DNA from: Ichthyophthirius multifiliis
Lineage: Eukaryota; Ciliophora; Oligohymenophorea; Hymenostomatida
Reading direction: 5' to 3'
DNA: 64,000 nt
NCBI RefSeq assembly: GCF_000220395.1
Contig: NW_004086389.1
Coordinates: forward strand, 78,401 to 142,400
The position numbers and the translations under genes are program-made. Each line of letters opens with the position of its first letter. Position 1 is the stretch's first letter. The notes below the pieces were generated by a model. That model saw only the letters and a program-made list of their open reading frames with translations. It did not search any database and was not told where the DNA came from. Positions 1 to 14,936 of this stretch are shown one piece after another.

Positions 1-3000
1 ATAACTTTAGGTTACAAAATTAAAAAAATACTTTTGCCTGCTAACTTTTATATAAAATATGAAGTACAATTATTATTTATATTTTTTTATTAAAGTTCTT
101 ATTTTTATAGGTAAAAGGACCTAATGGTGGAGTTACAGAAAGTTAAACTCTAAATAATTAATGGGGTTCTTCTGCAAATAATATTTATTTATCAGATCAA
201 ACTGTTGAGTTACCTTTAATAACTGGAATAAAAGAAAATTATTAATATATAAAATATATTGATAGTGAATAAGTAGGTCCCTTATCTTTTTAATTTAAAT
301 TAAGTACAAACTCTATTTAATCAGTCGAGATTACTATTCCAAATGATTTTCAATCGCCAGCAGCAGCTACTCCTGCTTTAACACCAACTGAATTTTATTT
401 ACGTTACTAGAAAACAAATTAAGCATATTGGGTAATATTTTATTTTTTTAATTAATATTTTAAAAATTAAATAAAATTAATAAAAAAGGTATATTCTCCA
501 GATATAAAAAGTATTGAAAATACAATGAAATTAACTTTTCCTTTATCAAATATTGATTATTAAATATAAGCTAACCAATAATATACTGCTATAATTGAAG
601 GATTCTAACTTTAATAAACATACAAATATCCAAAAACAACGAACTATAAATATATGTTATTCTTCATAAAAGCAATTCAAGCTTCATTATAACAAGAATA
701 TAAAAGAATATATTATGTTTAAGATCCGTTGCCAATAAAAGCAGCAGATTTTAAATTCATTGCCTTACATAAAGAATATAGTCACTGGACAGTTTATAGA
801 ATTTAAGTAATTACGTAAGTAGAAGTTAAATTAAATGATGAAATTTGGATAGAATTTGAAAGCAAACGAGGTGCTTGGGATTATGATTAAGCCTCTGGCG
901 ATTACTTAGGTTTTTATCTTTTTAAATAAATAGAATTTAAATTAATAAATTTATAAAAAAATATAAAAAAGGTACAACATACAAAAGAAAAACTCTAGAT
1001 TGCACAGAGAAATTAAGAAAAATAGTTTCAGACAAAAAACTAATTTGTGAATTATTCCAGAGAGGAGAATATGGTCTAAGAAATATTTGGCCTAAGATCC
1101 GGATTTTAATTACCAAAGACATAGCTAAAGGTAATAATATTGATATTTTAATTGCAGGGATAAAAAATCCTCCAAATACAACACTAGTAGTAGGAGTAAA
1201 ATTAAGTATAAGAACAAAAGCTTTATAAGATCCTAAGGATTTTCCTTTAGTAGCAAGACAAATAAATTATAGTTTTTTCTAACCAAACTCAATTAAAGCA
1301 ACAATATATGCACCATAACCAAGTAACTATTAAAATAGTTTGACAGCAGAAGGAACAACTCATTCAAAATCAGTTAAGCATAAAATAGTTTTAGGATTTT
1401 CTTCTGCACCTAAAGTAGGAGATTGGATATGTATATATTACACATTAAATAATAATTCTGAAATGAGTGAAATTTGCTAAGCCCCAGATGAATGTTTTAT
1501 TTTTCCTACTTTAGGCTAAGTAATTGTAAAAATAAATAATTCCTTTATTTCAGCTGCTTTACCTGCAAATCATGTAAACTTTAGTATAGATCAAATGAAT
1601 AATGGACTATATAGATATGCAGGTAATTTCAACATAGAATATTGGGATAATAGTGGTAATTTAGTATAAGCTTATACAACAGAAGGATTAAAATATGAAT
1701 ATGATAATAAGTAAATAAATAATGACCCTTTAGGAAAACCTTATCCACAATATTCAGTTGAATTTTAACCAACTTTAACTCCTTTAGAACCTGAATTTAT
1801 AAATAAATATTGGTTGTCCGATTTTTGGAATATAGCATAAATAAAAATAAAAGGTCTATGGAGATACTCAAATATAAAAACATTCTGGATAACTTTACCA
1901 AGGCAAATAGATACTTACGATAAAAGATATTGTAATGCCACAATAATAGATACAGTTCTTCATAAACCATATCCTAGTAATTTTAACTGCGTAGTTTTAG
2001 ATAGAATTGTTGGTTTGGAGTTAACAGAAACAATACCTAAATGGGAAGAAGGAAAACACGATACATTAGAAATGTAAATCTATTTAAAATTTTTTATAAA
2101 AGAATTTTAATAACCTATTGAGACTGACTGTTTTTGGATTAGTACAAGTGTAGCAACTATACTTAATACCAATTTAGATAAACTATTTTAATTAGATGAA
2201 TATGAAGGAGTTACTTTAACCTGCAAAGCAATTAATATTTCCCCATATATACAACCGAATTTAAAGGAACTTACTTTTAACACTTTAAGTTTTTATGACA
2301 GAAAAGCTCGGCCAAATCAAGATGTGGAATTATACATGCTATTATAACCAAAAACTTCCGTAAACTAATTTAAAGTTGATAGAATATTATTCAGAATTCC
2401 CGAAGAGTTTAACTATCCCCCAGTCTAATATTTTAACGATTGCAGAATTATTGGAAAAACAGATGAAAAAGCTTAACTTTGTATGTTAGAACGTAAATTT
2501 GCAAGGACTTACATAACAGTAATACCGAATAATGATTATGACCATTCAGTAAAAATAATAAAAATACAGGATAATGCAGACATAAAATTAACTAAAGTTT
2601 TCCTCAAATCTCCTTTAATGCCAGGAAATAAATATAATATAACAGCTAATCTTTATTCTGGAAACCGTCTTTTAGAAAAAACTACAATAAATATGGCTAG
2701 TGTTGTTGGATTCTTATTGCCTGAATTAGATTATAAAATAATATCAAATTTAGATTTTGCTAGAAAAAGTTTATACATATTTAAATTTAAAATCGGTAAT
2801 TAAATAGCAGTGCCAGCAGGTTATGATTCTTAATTTGCAACTGTATATTCATCTATCGACTTTATGTTTGAAACTAATTAGGGTTTTTTGAAAAATCTAG
2901 GTACTGGATTAGATACAGGAGATTAATTGGGTTGTGTTTCTCCGACTTTAAAAACTACTGTTAAAAAAAGACTTAGATGCACTCTCAAAGTTGGAACTGG

Positions 3001-6000
3001 TCCTGAAGATCTTCCTAAAATTATTGTTTAGGATTATGAAGCAATACCTATTAATTAGTCAGTAGTTATATATATTACAGATATTCAGACCCTTTAATAA
3101 TTTGAATAAGTAAATATAAAAGTTGGAGTTAAGTTCTATTAAAAAAAAAAAAATGATCAACCTTACGTTTATGATCCATTGGTAATTTTTAATTAATTTT
3201 TTATTAAAATATATTTATTATAATACATAAATTAAATAAAAAAGAGTACACTAAATCCAACCATAGTTGACAAAGCAGTATTAGATTTATTGCCTAGCGG
3301 AGCCCCAGCAATTCCTAATGAAATAATATAAATGGATCCTATAATTGACAATAAAACAAACAAAGTATGGGACACTTTTGAATATACATTCAAATTCAAA
3401 GGAATACCTTTAATATAAAAAACTGATTATATCGTCTTTAGGTTCCCGAAAGATTATTTTTATAGGTTTAGTGATTATTCAAGCGTAGAAGCAATCGTAG
3501 ACGGAAAAAAAGCAACAGATATATTTGTATTTGGTATATCCAACATGATATACATATAACCAACAGACCCCATATCAGGTGATAAAACAGTTGTAATAAA
3601 AAATCTTATAAATCCAGCTTATTCCCAATCATAACCAGTAAGTATAGCTGCATGGGTAGAAATTGACCGTTACTTAAAACTTATGAATTTAAACTAACTA
3701 GAAATATTGAAGCATGCATTTCTTCTTTTCCTTTAGTTTATGTAGCTCCAGATATAATAGTTGGAGGTCATAATGGCATGGCTTACAAATTTTACTTTAA
3801 AATCGGACATTAAATACCTGATGACCAAGGAGCAGTAAGTATAGTATTCCCGTCTCTTTACAAATATAATCTTTATACAATGGAAGCTTAATGTAATCCA
3901 CTTAACTTCCCTGAGACTAGTAAAGTTTCATGTGCAATAGGCTCATCTAATAGAGTAGATGTTTTTCTTAATGGATTTTAATATAATGAAAATAATTAAT
4001 ATGGTGTAGTTGTTTCAAATGTTAATTCACCTAATGAAAGTAATATATCAACATATGAAAAATCAGAGTATAATTTTAGAATAATTTCGTATTATGATAA
4101 GAATATTTATCTAAATAGACAAGTTTGTTAAAAAGATTTTCCTTTCCCTAAATTTTAACCCGTTTCTATCAAAAAATGTACTATTCTTGTAGATACTGAA
4201 TTTTCGAATGCTGGAAAAGATTCACTTTACACTTTCCGTCTTTAATGCATAGATATAGTACGTCAAAATACAGATATAGAAATAGTTTTAAATAATAATT
4301 ATAGATAAACAAATCCAAAAAACGCAGAAATATAAGCTAAAAGTTTAGAAGCGAACACACTCATGTCTTCTAAATGTTTCCTTACTTCTACAAAAGATAT
4401 GAGATATATACTTACTTGTAAAGTAAGAGGTATTCCATCATAAAATGGTTTTACCATTTAAGTAAATCTTGTAAATCCTTAAATTGTTGATCCCATTTAT
4501 TTTTATTCTGCAATTTTTTACAGTTATGGACTTAAATATGCTGAAGCATATTCAGTCTAAGGAAATTAATACGGCTTGAAATTTTAACAAACCCCTTTAA
4601 GCCCAGATGTATAGAATCCTAATAATTTATAAGTTCAACTTTTTAATATTTAAAAAACTGGAGGACAAATTTCAACTTATATATTTAGAATACCTGCACT
4701 TATTTAAAATTAATACTTAAATTAAAAAATAGATAAAGCGAAAATAATATTCCCAAAAATTGAAAATCATTTTGCTAAATATATTTCTTCTCCTTTGAAA
4801 TGTGGAGCATTTATATAATTTAATTTCGATGAATCATTTATTAATTATAAAGGAATTTTAGAAATGACTTAAGGAAGAAATAAACCTTAGAATTATTTTA
4901 ATTTAAAATGTGAATTAAGTGATGATTTCGAAATATCAATTTCTGCAGATAAAATTTCAAAATATTATTAAGACGTTAGTAAATATTGGTATTATTGGAT
5001 TATCTAAAATGTTATAAATCCATCATAATAATTTAGATAAAACACATTTTAAATTATATACGAAAAAGATTCTCTAATAACATGGCACTATAAAAACTAT
5101 CTTATGTATTTAGTATCTTAACCACCTCCTTATTTAAAAATGCTAGAAATAAAAACTGATACATAAGAACTAAGAACTTTTTCCAAATACGAATTTACTT
5201 TAGAAGCTTAATAAGAGATAATACGTAATCCAAATATAGGTATAAGTATATAATTACCATCAAATTTATATGCAGAAGTTGCTCCATAAATATACGAACC
5301 TTTGGGTTCATGTATAATAAGGTCTAAAAACATGCCTGATATATAAGTATTTTGTGATATTTATGGACTAGAAATTTTCATTTAAAATATTGATATGACA
5401 AAATTATATTCTAGAAAGTTTACAATTGTAATAAATAAATTAATGAACCCAGACGTTGAGCATAAATGCAGTTATGGAAATTAAAATTAATATTTAGTCC
5501 GTCTTCTTTTGATGTCTTAAGGTGATTATATTGCTGCAACTTCGCCTAATATAGACAGTAGAAATTGTCTTGAATTTAAACAAAGTGGGTACGATATATT
5601 TGTTACAGGACCAAAAGTTTTACTTCCAGGTCTTTCCTATACTTTTAAACTTTTACTTTCCCAACCAGCTGATTAACTTGTAATTATTCCAAATTGTAGT
5701 ATTAAAGGCATAAAATTTTCTCCTGAAAGTATTGAATTAAATAATTTCTTATAAAATGAAGTATCTTTCTAAGTCAAAGTTAGATCAGACGTCCTACCAG
5801 ATACATATATCATACACTTTAATAAAGTAGAGCTTTCTTAAAATTAATTTTACTTACCAATTACATCAGAAAAAGTCCGGGTTATTTCTTTATATGATAA
5901 AACTCAATAATATCCAACAATAACTATCAATGATGTAAAATCGGATACCTTAGGTTATCCTATTCGAATTCCTGTTTAAATTTCTACTCCTCCAGCTAAT

Positions 6001-7571
6001 TTAGTTGAGTTAAGCATTTAAGTTATTGAAGAAATATATAAGGATACTATAATAATTTCACCATAAAAACTATAAATATATCCAGAAACAACTTCAGCAT
6101 TTTTTGAAATTACAATAAAAGCTATATAGACTCCTTCACAACCAGCAACAATTGAGTTTTCATTAAGTTCATTTTATTAAATTGTTCATACACTCATCCC
6201 TTCAGTAAAATATCTTTCGTTTTCATTAAGCAGGGAAAACTAATATAATTATTACCCATTACACATTAACTTATCAAAAAATAAATATCCAACCCCTTTA
6301 AAAGATTTGAATTAAAAGCTTATAAATCCTATTCTTTAAGATTCTAATTTAATTTTATAAAAGCATGAAATATTTTCTCCTAAAATAATTTCCCTTAAGT
6401 AACTTTCCGATTTATCTATTGCAAATTCTGAAACTTTCTAAGTTTATGCATCATCAAAAGCTATAGTTTATATAACATACAGTTTCTAGGGATCTCCTTA
6501 ACCTTAAAGTGTATAGCAAATAATGAATAAATAATATTAATATGCTTTAGGTTACTTAAATAATACTATTGAAACAAAATGGGGTAGTTTTGTTGAACAC
6601 TCAATTTAATTTACTCTTAATAGATTGGAAGCTTAAAATAATTATAATTTATATGTCTTTTTATCAAATACTATGGGTTTTTCTAATATATCTTCTTTTA
6701 AATTTAAAACAAAAAAACTTTCTTAAGGATACAATATAGCCATTCCATTAAAAGAAATAATAACTATTGAAAAACTTATAAAGGCACTTTCTATGACTTT
6801 AAGAGTCCCAGAGAATAGATTTACATCTTAAACTGATGTTAATGATTTACTTGAAAAATAAATGAAATTTAATCCTTAAATTATGATTAAAAATAGTTAT
6901 AATTATTATGTATGTATCTCACCTAATTCTTAAAATGATAATCCGACTCCCGAATATTATGCAAATAAATTAGTTGAAGATAAGAAAGTTTAATAAAAGC
7001 TTAAATAACTTCTTCCTGAATATGACATAAATTAAAATATCATTAATTATAGAATTTAAATAGGATCACCAACTATATCTAAAGAAACAAAAATTACTAA
7101 TATTGGATTCTATACAGCTAAATTTTCTCTTAAATTATGGGAAATAGGAAAAGTTTTTGCAATTTTAAAATCTGGTAAATATAATAATATTAAACCATTA
7201 TCTACTCAAATATTTAGAGGAACTGATGAAAGTAATATTAAAGTGCCTTAAAAATATTTCTTTTAAAAAAAAACAGACAACTTTGGTAAAATCGATATTG
7301 TTTTTGAAAATTTAAATGATAATACTGAATATAGTATGTTTATTACTGTTGGAAATAATCTACCTTATGAACCATTAGATCTTTATGAAGATGATGACGT
7401 TAAAATTATAATTTTTAAAACGCCGCAAAACTTAAGTATTTTTAAATTTAATTTAATTTATTTTATATATATATATTTAACATTATAATAGATGTAATGC
7501 CTGAAGATGAATAGCCTAAACTATTAAAATAAGTAGATAATAGATTTTATGAGCTTGTAAAGAACAAATGA
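1..7571 (+). CDS. Giant modular, probably extracellular protein (5' partial)
   Basis: About 2,390 residues are visible and the 5' end lies outside the window. Exons are 1-63, 111-431, 489-909, 972-3181, 3245-7435 and 7492-7571, and the stop is TGA. Introns are 47-63 bp. I recognise no named domain. The protein looks like a chain of degenerate beta-rich modules of roughly 190 residues. Each starts with a Y/F-x-F strand, continues with a hydrophobic-x-x-P-x-x-Y/F motif and scattered Cys, and ends near I/V-N-x-x-NP (for example KNLINP, VNLVNP, QNVINP, NKLMNP). No transmembrane segment is obvious near the C-terminus, which ends ...YELVKNK. The Cys content and modular build suggest a surface or secreted protein, but that is inference. 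One base is missing in an A-run at 3676-3679 (see findings). The rest of the frame is open in code 6. Confidence 0.85.
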
Positions 7572-9095
7572 ATATATTTATAAATTTAGAAAAAATAAAA
7601 ATATTATATAAAATATAAAAATAAATTCATTTTAAAAGAATCAATATACAAATTAATATAAAAAACAAAATAATCTAATAATTAAAAATAATAGTAAATA
7701 AAAATAAAAAATTAATATAAACTTTCTATATATTTTTAAATAATTTAAAATAGATTTTTATTTATTTATATTTATAAAAAGATATGATAAATTTATTTTA
7801 TTTTTTATTTTTCATAATATTTTTTTATTGCATTTTTTTTGAATCTAATATCAAATATTTAATTTAAATTTCCTTTTTTCTAATTTTTAATTTTGTAAAG
7901 TTACTTTAATTATTAAGCAGATATTTTATAAATAAATCTACACATGTATTTTTTTTAATTATAAAGCTTATCATTAACATATTATTCATCACTTTATTTT
8001 ATTTTATTTTAATTTAATTTCATATTTATTTTTATGTTTTTTCTCAATAAATTTGATAGTATTTAAATAGAATTAAAAAATAATTACATTTAATTAAATT
8101 AATGAATTTTAATCTTATTTTAGCAAAGAAATTCTTCAAAATCTATCTTCTTATAAGCTTAAGTTTATATTGGATATATTTTTTAAGGTTTAAATTTATC
8201 ATAAAGTATTAAATTAAAAATTGTATTTGTTTGTGCGTCTAAAATTATTAAAACTGTATAATAATTTGAAAAATATTAATTTACTGAATATTATTTAAAA
8301 TTTATTTTGATAAATTATAAGTATAAAATTCTTATAATTTATATATTTTTAAATTCTATATCAAAATAAAAATAGAAATTAAAAAATAATAATAGTTAAA
8401 ATAATTAAAAAATTATTTATTATTAAATAAAATTGAAACAAAAAATATGAAAAAGTGGACTTAAAAAATTAAAGAAATTAAAAATTATAACAAAATCTAA
8501 AATATAAATATAATATAAAATATTTACAATAATACAATAAAAAATAAAGTTCATAAATTTATTTTTTATAATAAATATATTTTTATATATTTAATATTAG
8601 TTATAATTTTTATTATTTTATATATACTAATTTTTTTTTGTAAATAGTCTTAAAAAATAAGTAAAATAAAAGCATTTATTTAAATATAATATTATTATAT
8701 TAAATCTCAATAAATGTTTTATGAATTAAAATATTATCTTAAATATATTTTTAACTTATTTAAAAAAGTTATAAAGTTAAATATATTAATATCTAAACAT
8801 ATTTTTTAATAAAAATATTATTAAATATAAAAATATTTATTAATTTATTTTTTTAATAAAAAATAGAAAAAAAGGCTTATTAAATGATTTATAATATAAA
8901 AATTTTATAAATAAATTATTTAATTATATATTAATTAACAAACATTATTAAAATATATATTTAAATTATTATAAATATTAACTATTATAAACTAAAAAAA
9001 AAAAAATTAAATAAAATTATATAAACTAGATATATTTAATATTATATATTTTTTTATTAATATATTATAAATAAGAAGAAAAAAACTTCAAATAA
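7572..9095. other. Intergenic, no gene seen
   Basis: About 1.5 kb of nearly pure A/T between two + strand genes. It would hold the 3' UTR of the giant gene and the promoter of NDUFA9. I see no GC-richer island and no open frame with coding character. Confidence 0.6.
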
Positions 9096-10691
9096 ATGAT
9101 AAATATGAAATTTTACGTAAATTATTAAACAAATATAATATATTAAAAGTTTAAATAAAAATTTAAATTACAAAAATATTTATAAAATGAATTATTATAT
9201 TTATTTTAATATTTTTTAAAAAATAGCAAAGATTAGAAAAAAATTTAAATTAAATAGCAATTAAAAATTTTTCTGAAAGATCAACATTACTCAAATTTTA
9301 CGATAAAGGTAATAGAGTATCAATTTCAGGACTTAGAGTAACAATATTTGGTGCGACAGGCTTTTTAGGGCCATATGTAAAATTATATAATAAAAAATAG
9401 TTTATAATAAAAATAAATAATTTATTGAGAATATAATTTATAAAAATGAATATTTTAATTAAGATCTAAAATAGAATAAATTTAGACAACCTAAAATTAG
9501 ATATTTAATTAAATAAAAATATATAGCAAACTAACATTATTTTGCATATATTTTTTTAAAAAAATTATTCATTTTTATTATAATTTTAAATTTTATTTGA
9601 TATTTGAATTTAATTTATTATTAAATTTATAAAAACAGGTTGGTGCTTATCTTGGATATATAGGTAGTGATGTTATCTTCCCTCATGCTCATGTATATGA
9701 TTATGATGATTATGTCAAAGAATTAAAATTATGTGCAGGAACTGGATAAAGCTATTTAATGAAACATTTTAATTTTGATGATGATAAAATGTATGATGCT
9801 GCAATCAGAAATTCTAATGTAGTAATTAACTTAGTTGGATCTAGATTGTAAGTAAAAGATCTTAAATAAGCTGCTTATGCTAATATACATATTGCAAAAA
9901 AAATTGCTGAAGCATGTGCTAGAAACTCTAACGTTAGAAGGCTTATTCATTTCTCAGCTTGTGGAGGTAAACTTTTATTAATTTTTATTTTATAATATAA
10001 ACAAAAAACTATAAAGCTGATCCTAAATCTCCTTCACCTGATCTTTAAGTAAAATACATAAATACATTTTTATGCTTATAATAATATTTAAGACAAAATT
10101 CCACGGAGAAGAAGCTGTATTGAATATTTTCCCAAATGCAACTGTTATGCGTCCTACTACAATTTATGGCATGTAAGATTATTTCACTCGTCATTGGATC
10201 AAAGAAAGAGAATGGTGGCATCATTTTAACATAGTAACTGATGATTGCACAGCTAAAAGATAACCAATATTAATAAATGATGTTTGTTAAGCAGTTATGA
10301 ATTCTTTGAAAATTTAAGAATCTGCAGGATAAATTTACGAATTAGGTTTTTAAAGTTCTTTTTTTTAAAATATAAAATTTATATAGGTGGGCCTCATTAA
10401 TATAGCAGATTAGAAATTTATGAAATATTAGCAAATATAACTGGAAGACCACCTAAATTAGCTTATTTATCACATGATTTAGCTTTAAAGCTAACCTAAA
10501 AATTTTATAATTGGGAATTTTTCAATATGGAAACAATTATTAAAAATAAATTGGATTTGGTTGTTAGTGGTAATCATAAAACTATTGCAGATTTATGTGT
10601 CTAGCCAGTTTCTTTCCCTTAAGGGGCAGAATAGTTTTTGGACGATAGTAAATTTAGAGGAGTATAAACATTCGAAGAACTAGAAAAATGA
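9096..10691 (+). CDS. NDUFA9: NADH dehydrogenase complex I subunit NDUFA9 (39 kDa)
   Basis: An accessory subunit of mitochondrial complex I in the NAD(P)-binding epimerase-like superfamily. The sequence shows the Rossmann motif GATGFLG followed by a region closely matching the family (VVINLVGSR, RLIHFSACG, VMRPTTIYG, QPILINDVCQAV, ELGGPHQYSRLEIYE). Secure exons are 9227-9376, 9639-9966, 10017-10048, 10093-10345 and 10387-10691, which sum to 356 codons including the TGA. The 262-bp intron at 9377-9638 is unusually long for this window. The start is uncertain: no ATG lies in frame in the exon at 9227. An upstream exon 9096-9116 (starting MINMKFY) joined across a 110-bp intron keeps frame and gives 362 residues, but this is a guess. 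The N-terminus would carry the mitochondrial signal. The gene converges on the next gene, which is on the - strand. Confidence 0.93.
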
Positions 10692-11285
10692 AAAATAAGA
10701 AATACTTAAAAATATATTATTTTATATATTTTTTTTTATAAATTTAAGTCCTTAATAAGAATCATTATTTTAAATAATTATAATTATTTTTATTAACTTT
10801 AAAACTTTAAATATCTTTAATTAATTTTTAATATTTATAAAATAATTTATTTTATATAAAAAAGTTGTTGTTAAAAGATTTTAATTAAATTAAATAAATT
10901 TAATTTTAACCCATTTATTTAGTCAACTCTTTTAAATTTGTATGTTTTTTAAATATCTGTATTATTTTATTACTTTAAATTTTTTATAAAACTTTATAAA
11001 TTACTAATTTAATTTTTATTTTTAAATTATATTGTTTTTCATTTATTAATATTCATAAAATTTAATTGATAATTTTTTTGTATATAGATAATTAATTAAA
11101 TAAATAATAAATAATTGAAAAAAAAAAAAAATAGTTTATAAATATATATTTTTTTTATTTAGTTTGAATAATTAATTATTATTAAAAGTAAAAGTAAAAT
11201 AAAATATAAACAATTCAATAAGTTTTAAAAAATGTATTAATTGAAAGTTACAAAATAAATAAAAAATATATTATATAATATTTAA
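10692..11285. other. Convergent 3' intergenic region
   Basis: About 590 bp of A/T-rich DNA between the TGA of NDUFA9 and the TGA of the - strand membrane protein gene. It must hold both 3' UTRs. No other feature seen. Confidence 0.5.
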
Positions 11286-12409
11286 TCATAAAACATCATT
11301 TTTTTTAATACTTTATTGCCATCTTTTTACAAATTAACTGCTGCAGAACTTAAAAATATAAAAAAATATAATAAATTATTCATAAAAAAATAAATATAAT
11401 TATTTTTGTTTTTCTTTTTTAAAAAAAACAAATTAGACTTTATTTAGAAATATTAATTATATTCTTATTTTATTTATTTTTAAATATAATTTATATTTTA
11501 CAATAAAAAAAGCACAAATTATTTCAGTAACAACAGTGAAATAATAATATTTAAATCCGCAATCAATTTCAGCTTTAGTTCCATCATCTACAGAAAAATC
11601 ATCTTTTAAATTACATAAGTTATAATTATTTGTTTAAGAATTTAAAATGGATTAATAATCAAATAAACTTGAAATAACCTTTATTTTTTTTAAATTATAG
11701 AATCTATCTAAATATTATATAAATACCATCAAAACTGATAAAAATAATGCAGAAGATATGTGTATATCTGCATATTTTTTATTTTCTTCTTTTAATGCTA
11801 CAAACGCTAATCCCATGCAAATTATCGACATAAATATGAAGCATACTCTTAATTCTGAAATAGCTATTTCCCAAGGACACGATATCTATTATTTTATGAT
11901 AAAAATTAATATATATATTAGTACTTCGGCTGTAGCGTTTATTTTTTAATTAACATTTAACTTTACAATACCCTTTTTTATTTTTATTAAATCCATTTTA
12001 AATTAAAAAAAAGTTATATTTACTGATATAGGGCCTGAAACTGTTTTACAATTCATAACCCTTCTCACTTCTGTACAAACATATTTATTTTCTTTTTTTT
12101 TTATTATTTTTTCTTCAAATTAAAATTTATTAATATACTATAATTTGATGTATCAAGGGTACAATTCCAATTATCTGATGTACCTCCGAAACTTAATATC
12201 AACAATAGAAGTAAAGAAAACTTTTAAATCAATTTTTTTATATATCATTTTAATATAAAAATGTATATATATTTATGTATTTGTTTATTTTATACTGTAG
12301 ATATCAAAACAAAATTAAATGCTCTCTTTGTATCAATATCTCTTTCATATAATAATTTTTTTGCTTCTAAAATTTCTTTTCTTGTTGAAAAATTATGTTC
12401 TAATAACAT
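11286..12409 (-). CDS. Four-TM (tetraspan-like) membrane protein
   Basis: The exons, 5' to 3' on the - strand, are 12409-12296, 12220-12139, 12091-11502 and 11348-11286. Together they are 849 bp, coding for 282 residues with a TGA stop. A charged 30-residue N-terminus (MLLEHNFSTRKE...) is followed by TM1 (ISTFSLLLLLLILSF). Next is a roughly 85-residue loop with several Cys, including NWNC and VMNC, then TM2 (CFIFMSIICMGLAFVAL). TM3 is ALFLSVLMVFI, a second Cys-containing loop follows, and TM4 is VVTEIICAFFIFCSS. The C-terminus is short (KKNDVL). This layout resembles claudin/tetraspan proteins, but I do not recognise a specific family. TM1 is split by a 75-bp intron; without splicing, the upstream exon runs into a TGA that overlaps a false ATG at 12248. 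Function unknown. Confidence 0.8.
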
Positions 12410-14168
<1,759 letters not shown>

Positions 14169-14936
14169 TTTTGTTTATTTTTTTGTTTTTTTAAGAGTTC
14201 TTTAGGGACTGCTTAATTTTTTATTTTATTTATTTATTATATTATAATTTATTTTTGAAAAAAAAAAATCTCTTTTTAAAGTGAGGGGAAATAAAATAAA
14301 AATAAGTTTCATAAAAATATAATTAATTTCTGTATATATATTTTTAAATTTTATTTTTATCTTTTTTATTTATTTATTTATTTTTCCACGCACGTTACTT
14401 TTTTTTAATAATTTAATTTAAATATATATTTATGTTTTTGTGAAATTTTAAAATATGGCTATATACCTAATGATAAAATTATATAATTTTTAGATAAATT
14501 TCTATCTTTTATTATTTTAAATAATTCAATATTATTTTTACATTATATTTAATTTTATAATTATATTATTTATAACATTCGAGTTTTTTAATTTTTTGCT
14601 TTACAATTATATTTTAATTAAAAAATTTAAAAAAAATAAAGATATAATTTAAATATGAAATATTTTTATATAAAAAAATTAAAAATCATCATTTTTATTT
14701 ATAAATTGATAAAAATTAATCAAAGTTTTTTTTAATTAAATTATATTGTTAAAATTTTTATTATTTATAAAAAATATGACTATAAAATATATATATATTA
14801 TTATGTGCATAATTATTTTAATATTAATAATACGATGTATTAATAATAAAAAAAAATATTATATTATGAAAAAATTTTAAATAATAAATATAAATAGATT
14901 TTCGTTAAAACATTAAAAATATTTTATTATAATTTT
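14169..14936. promoter_or_regulatory. Alpha-tubulin upstream region
   Basis: About 770 bp between the tubulin ATG and the stop of the next - strand gene. Mostly A/T, with a short C/G-bearing patch at 14383-14396 and pyrimidine-rich DNA just upstream of the ATG. It presumably contains the tubulin promoter. No gene seen. Confidence 0.4.

Noticed and set aside
11758-11949. A 63-residue + strand open frame
   Set aside because: Antisense to exon 3 of the four-TM gene, which is in frame over its whole length.
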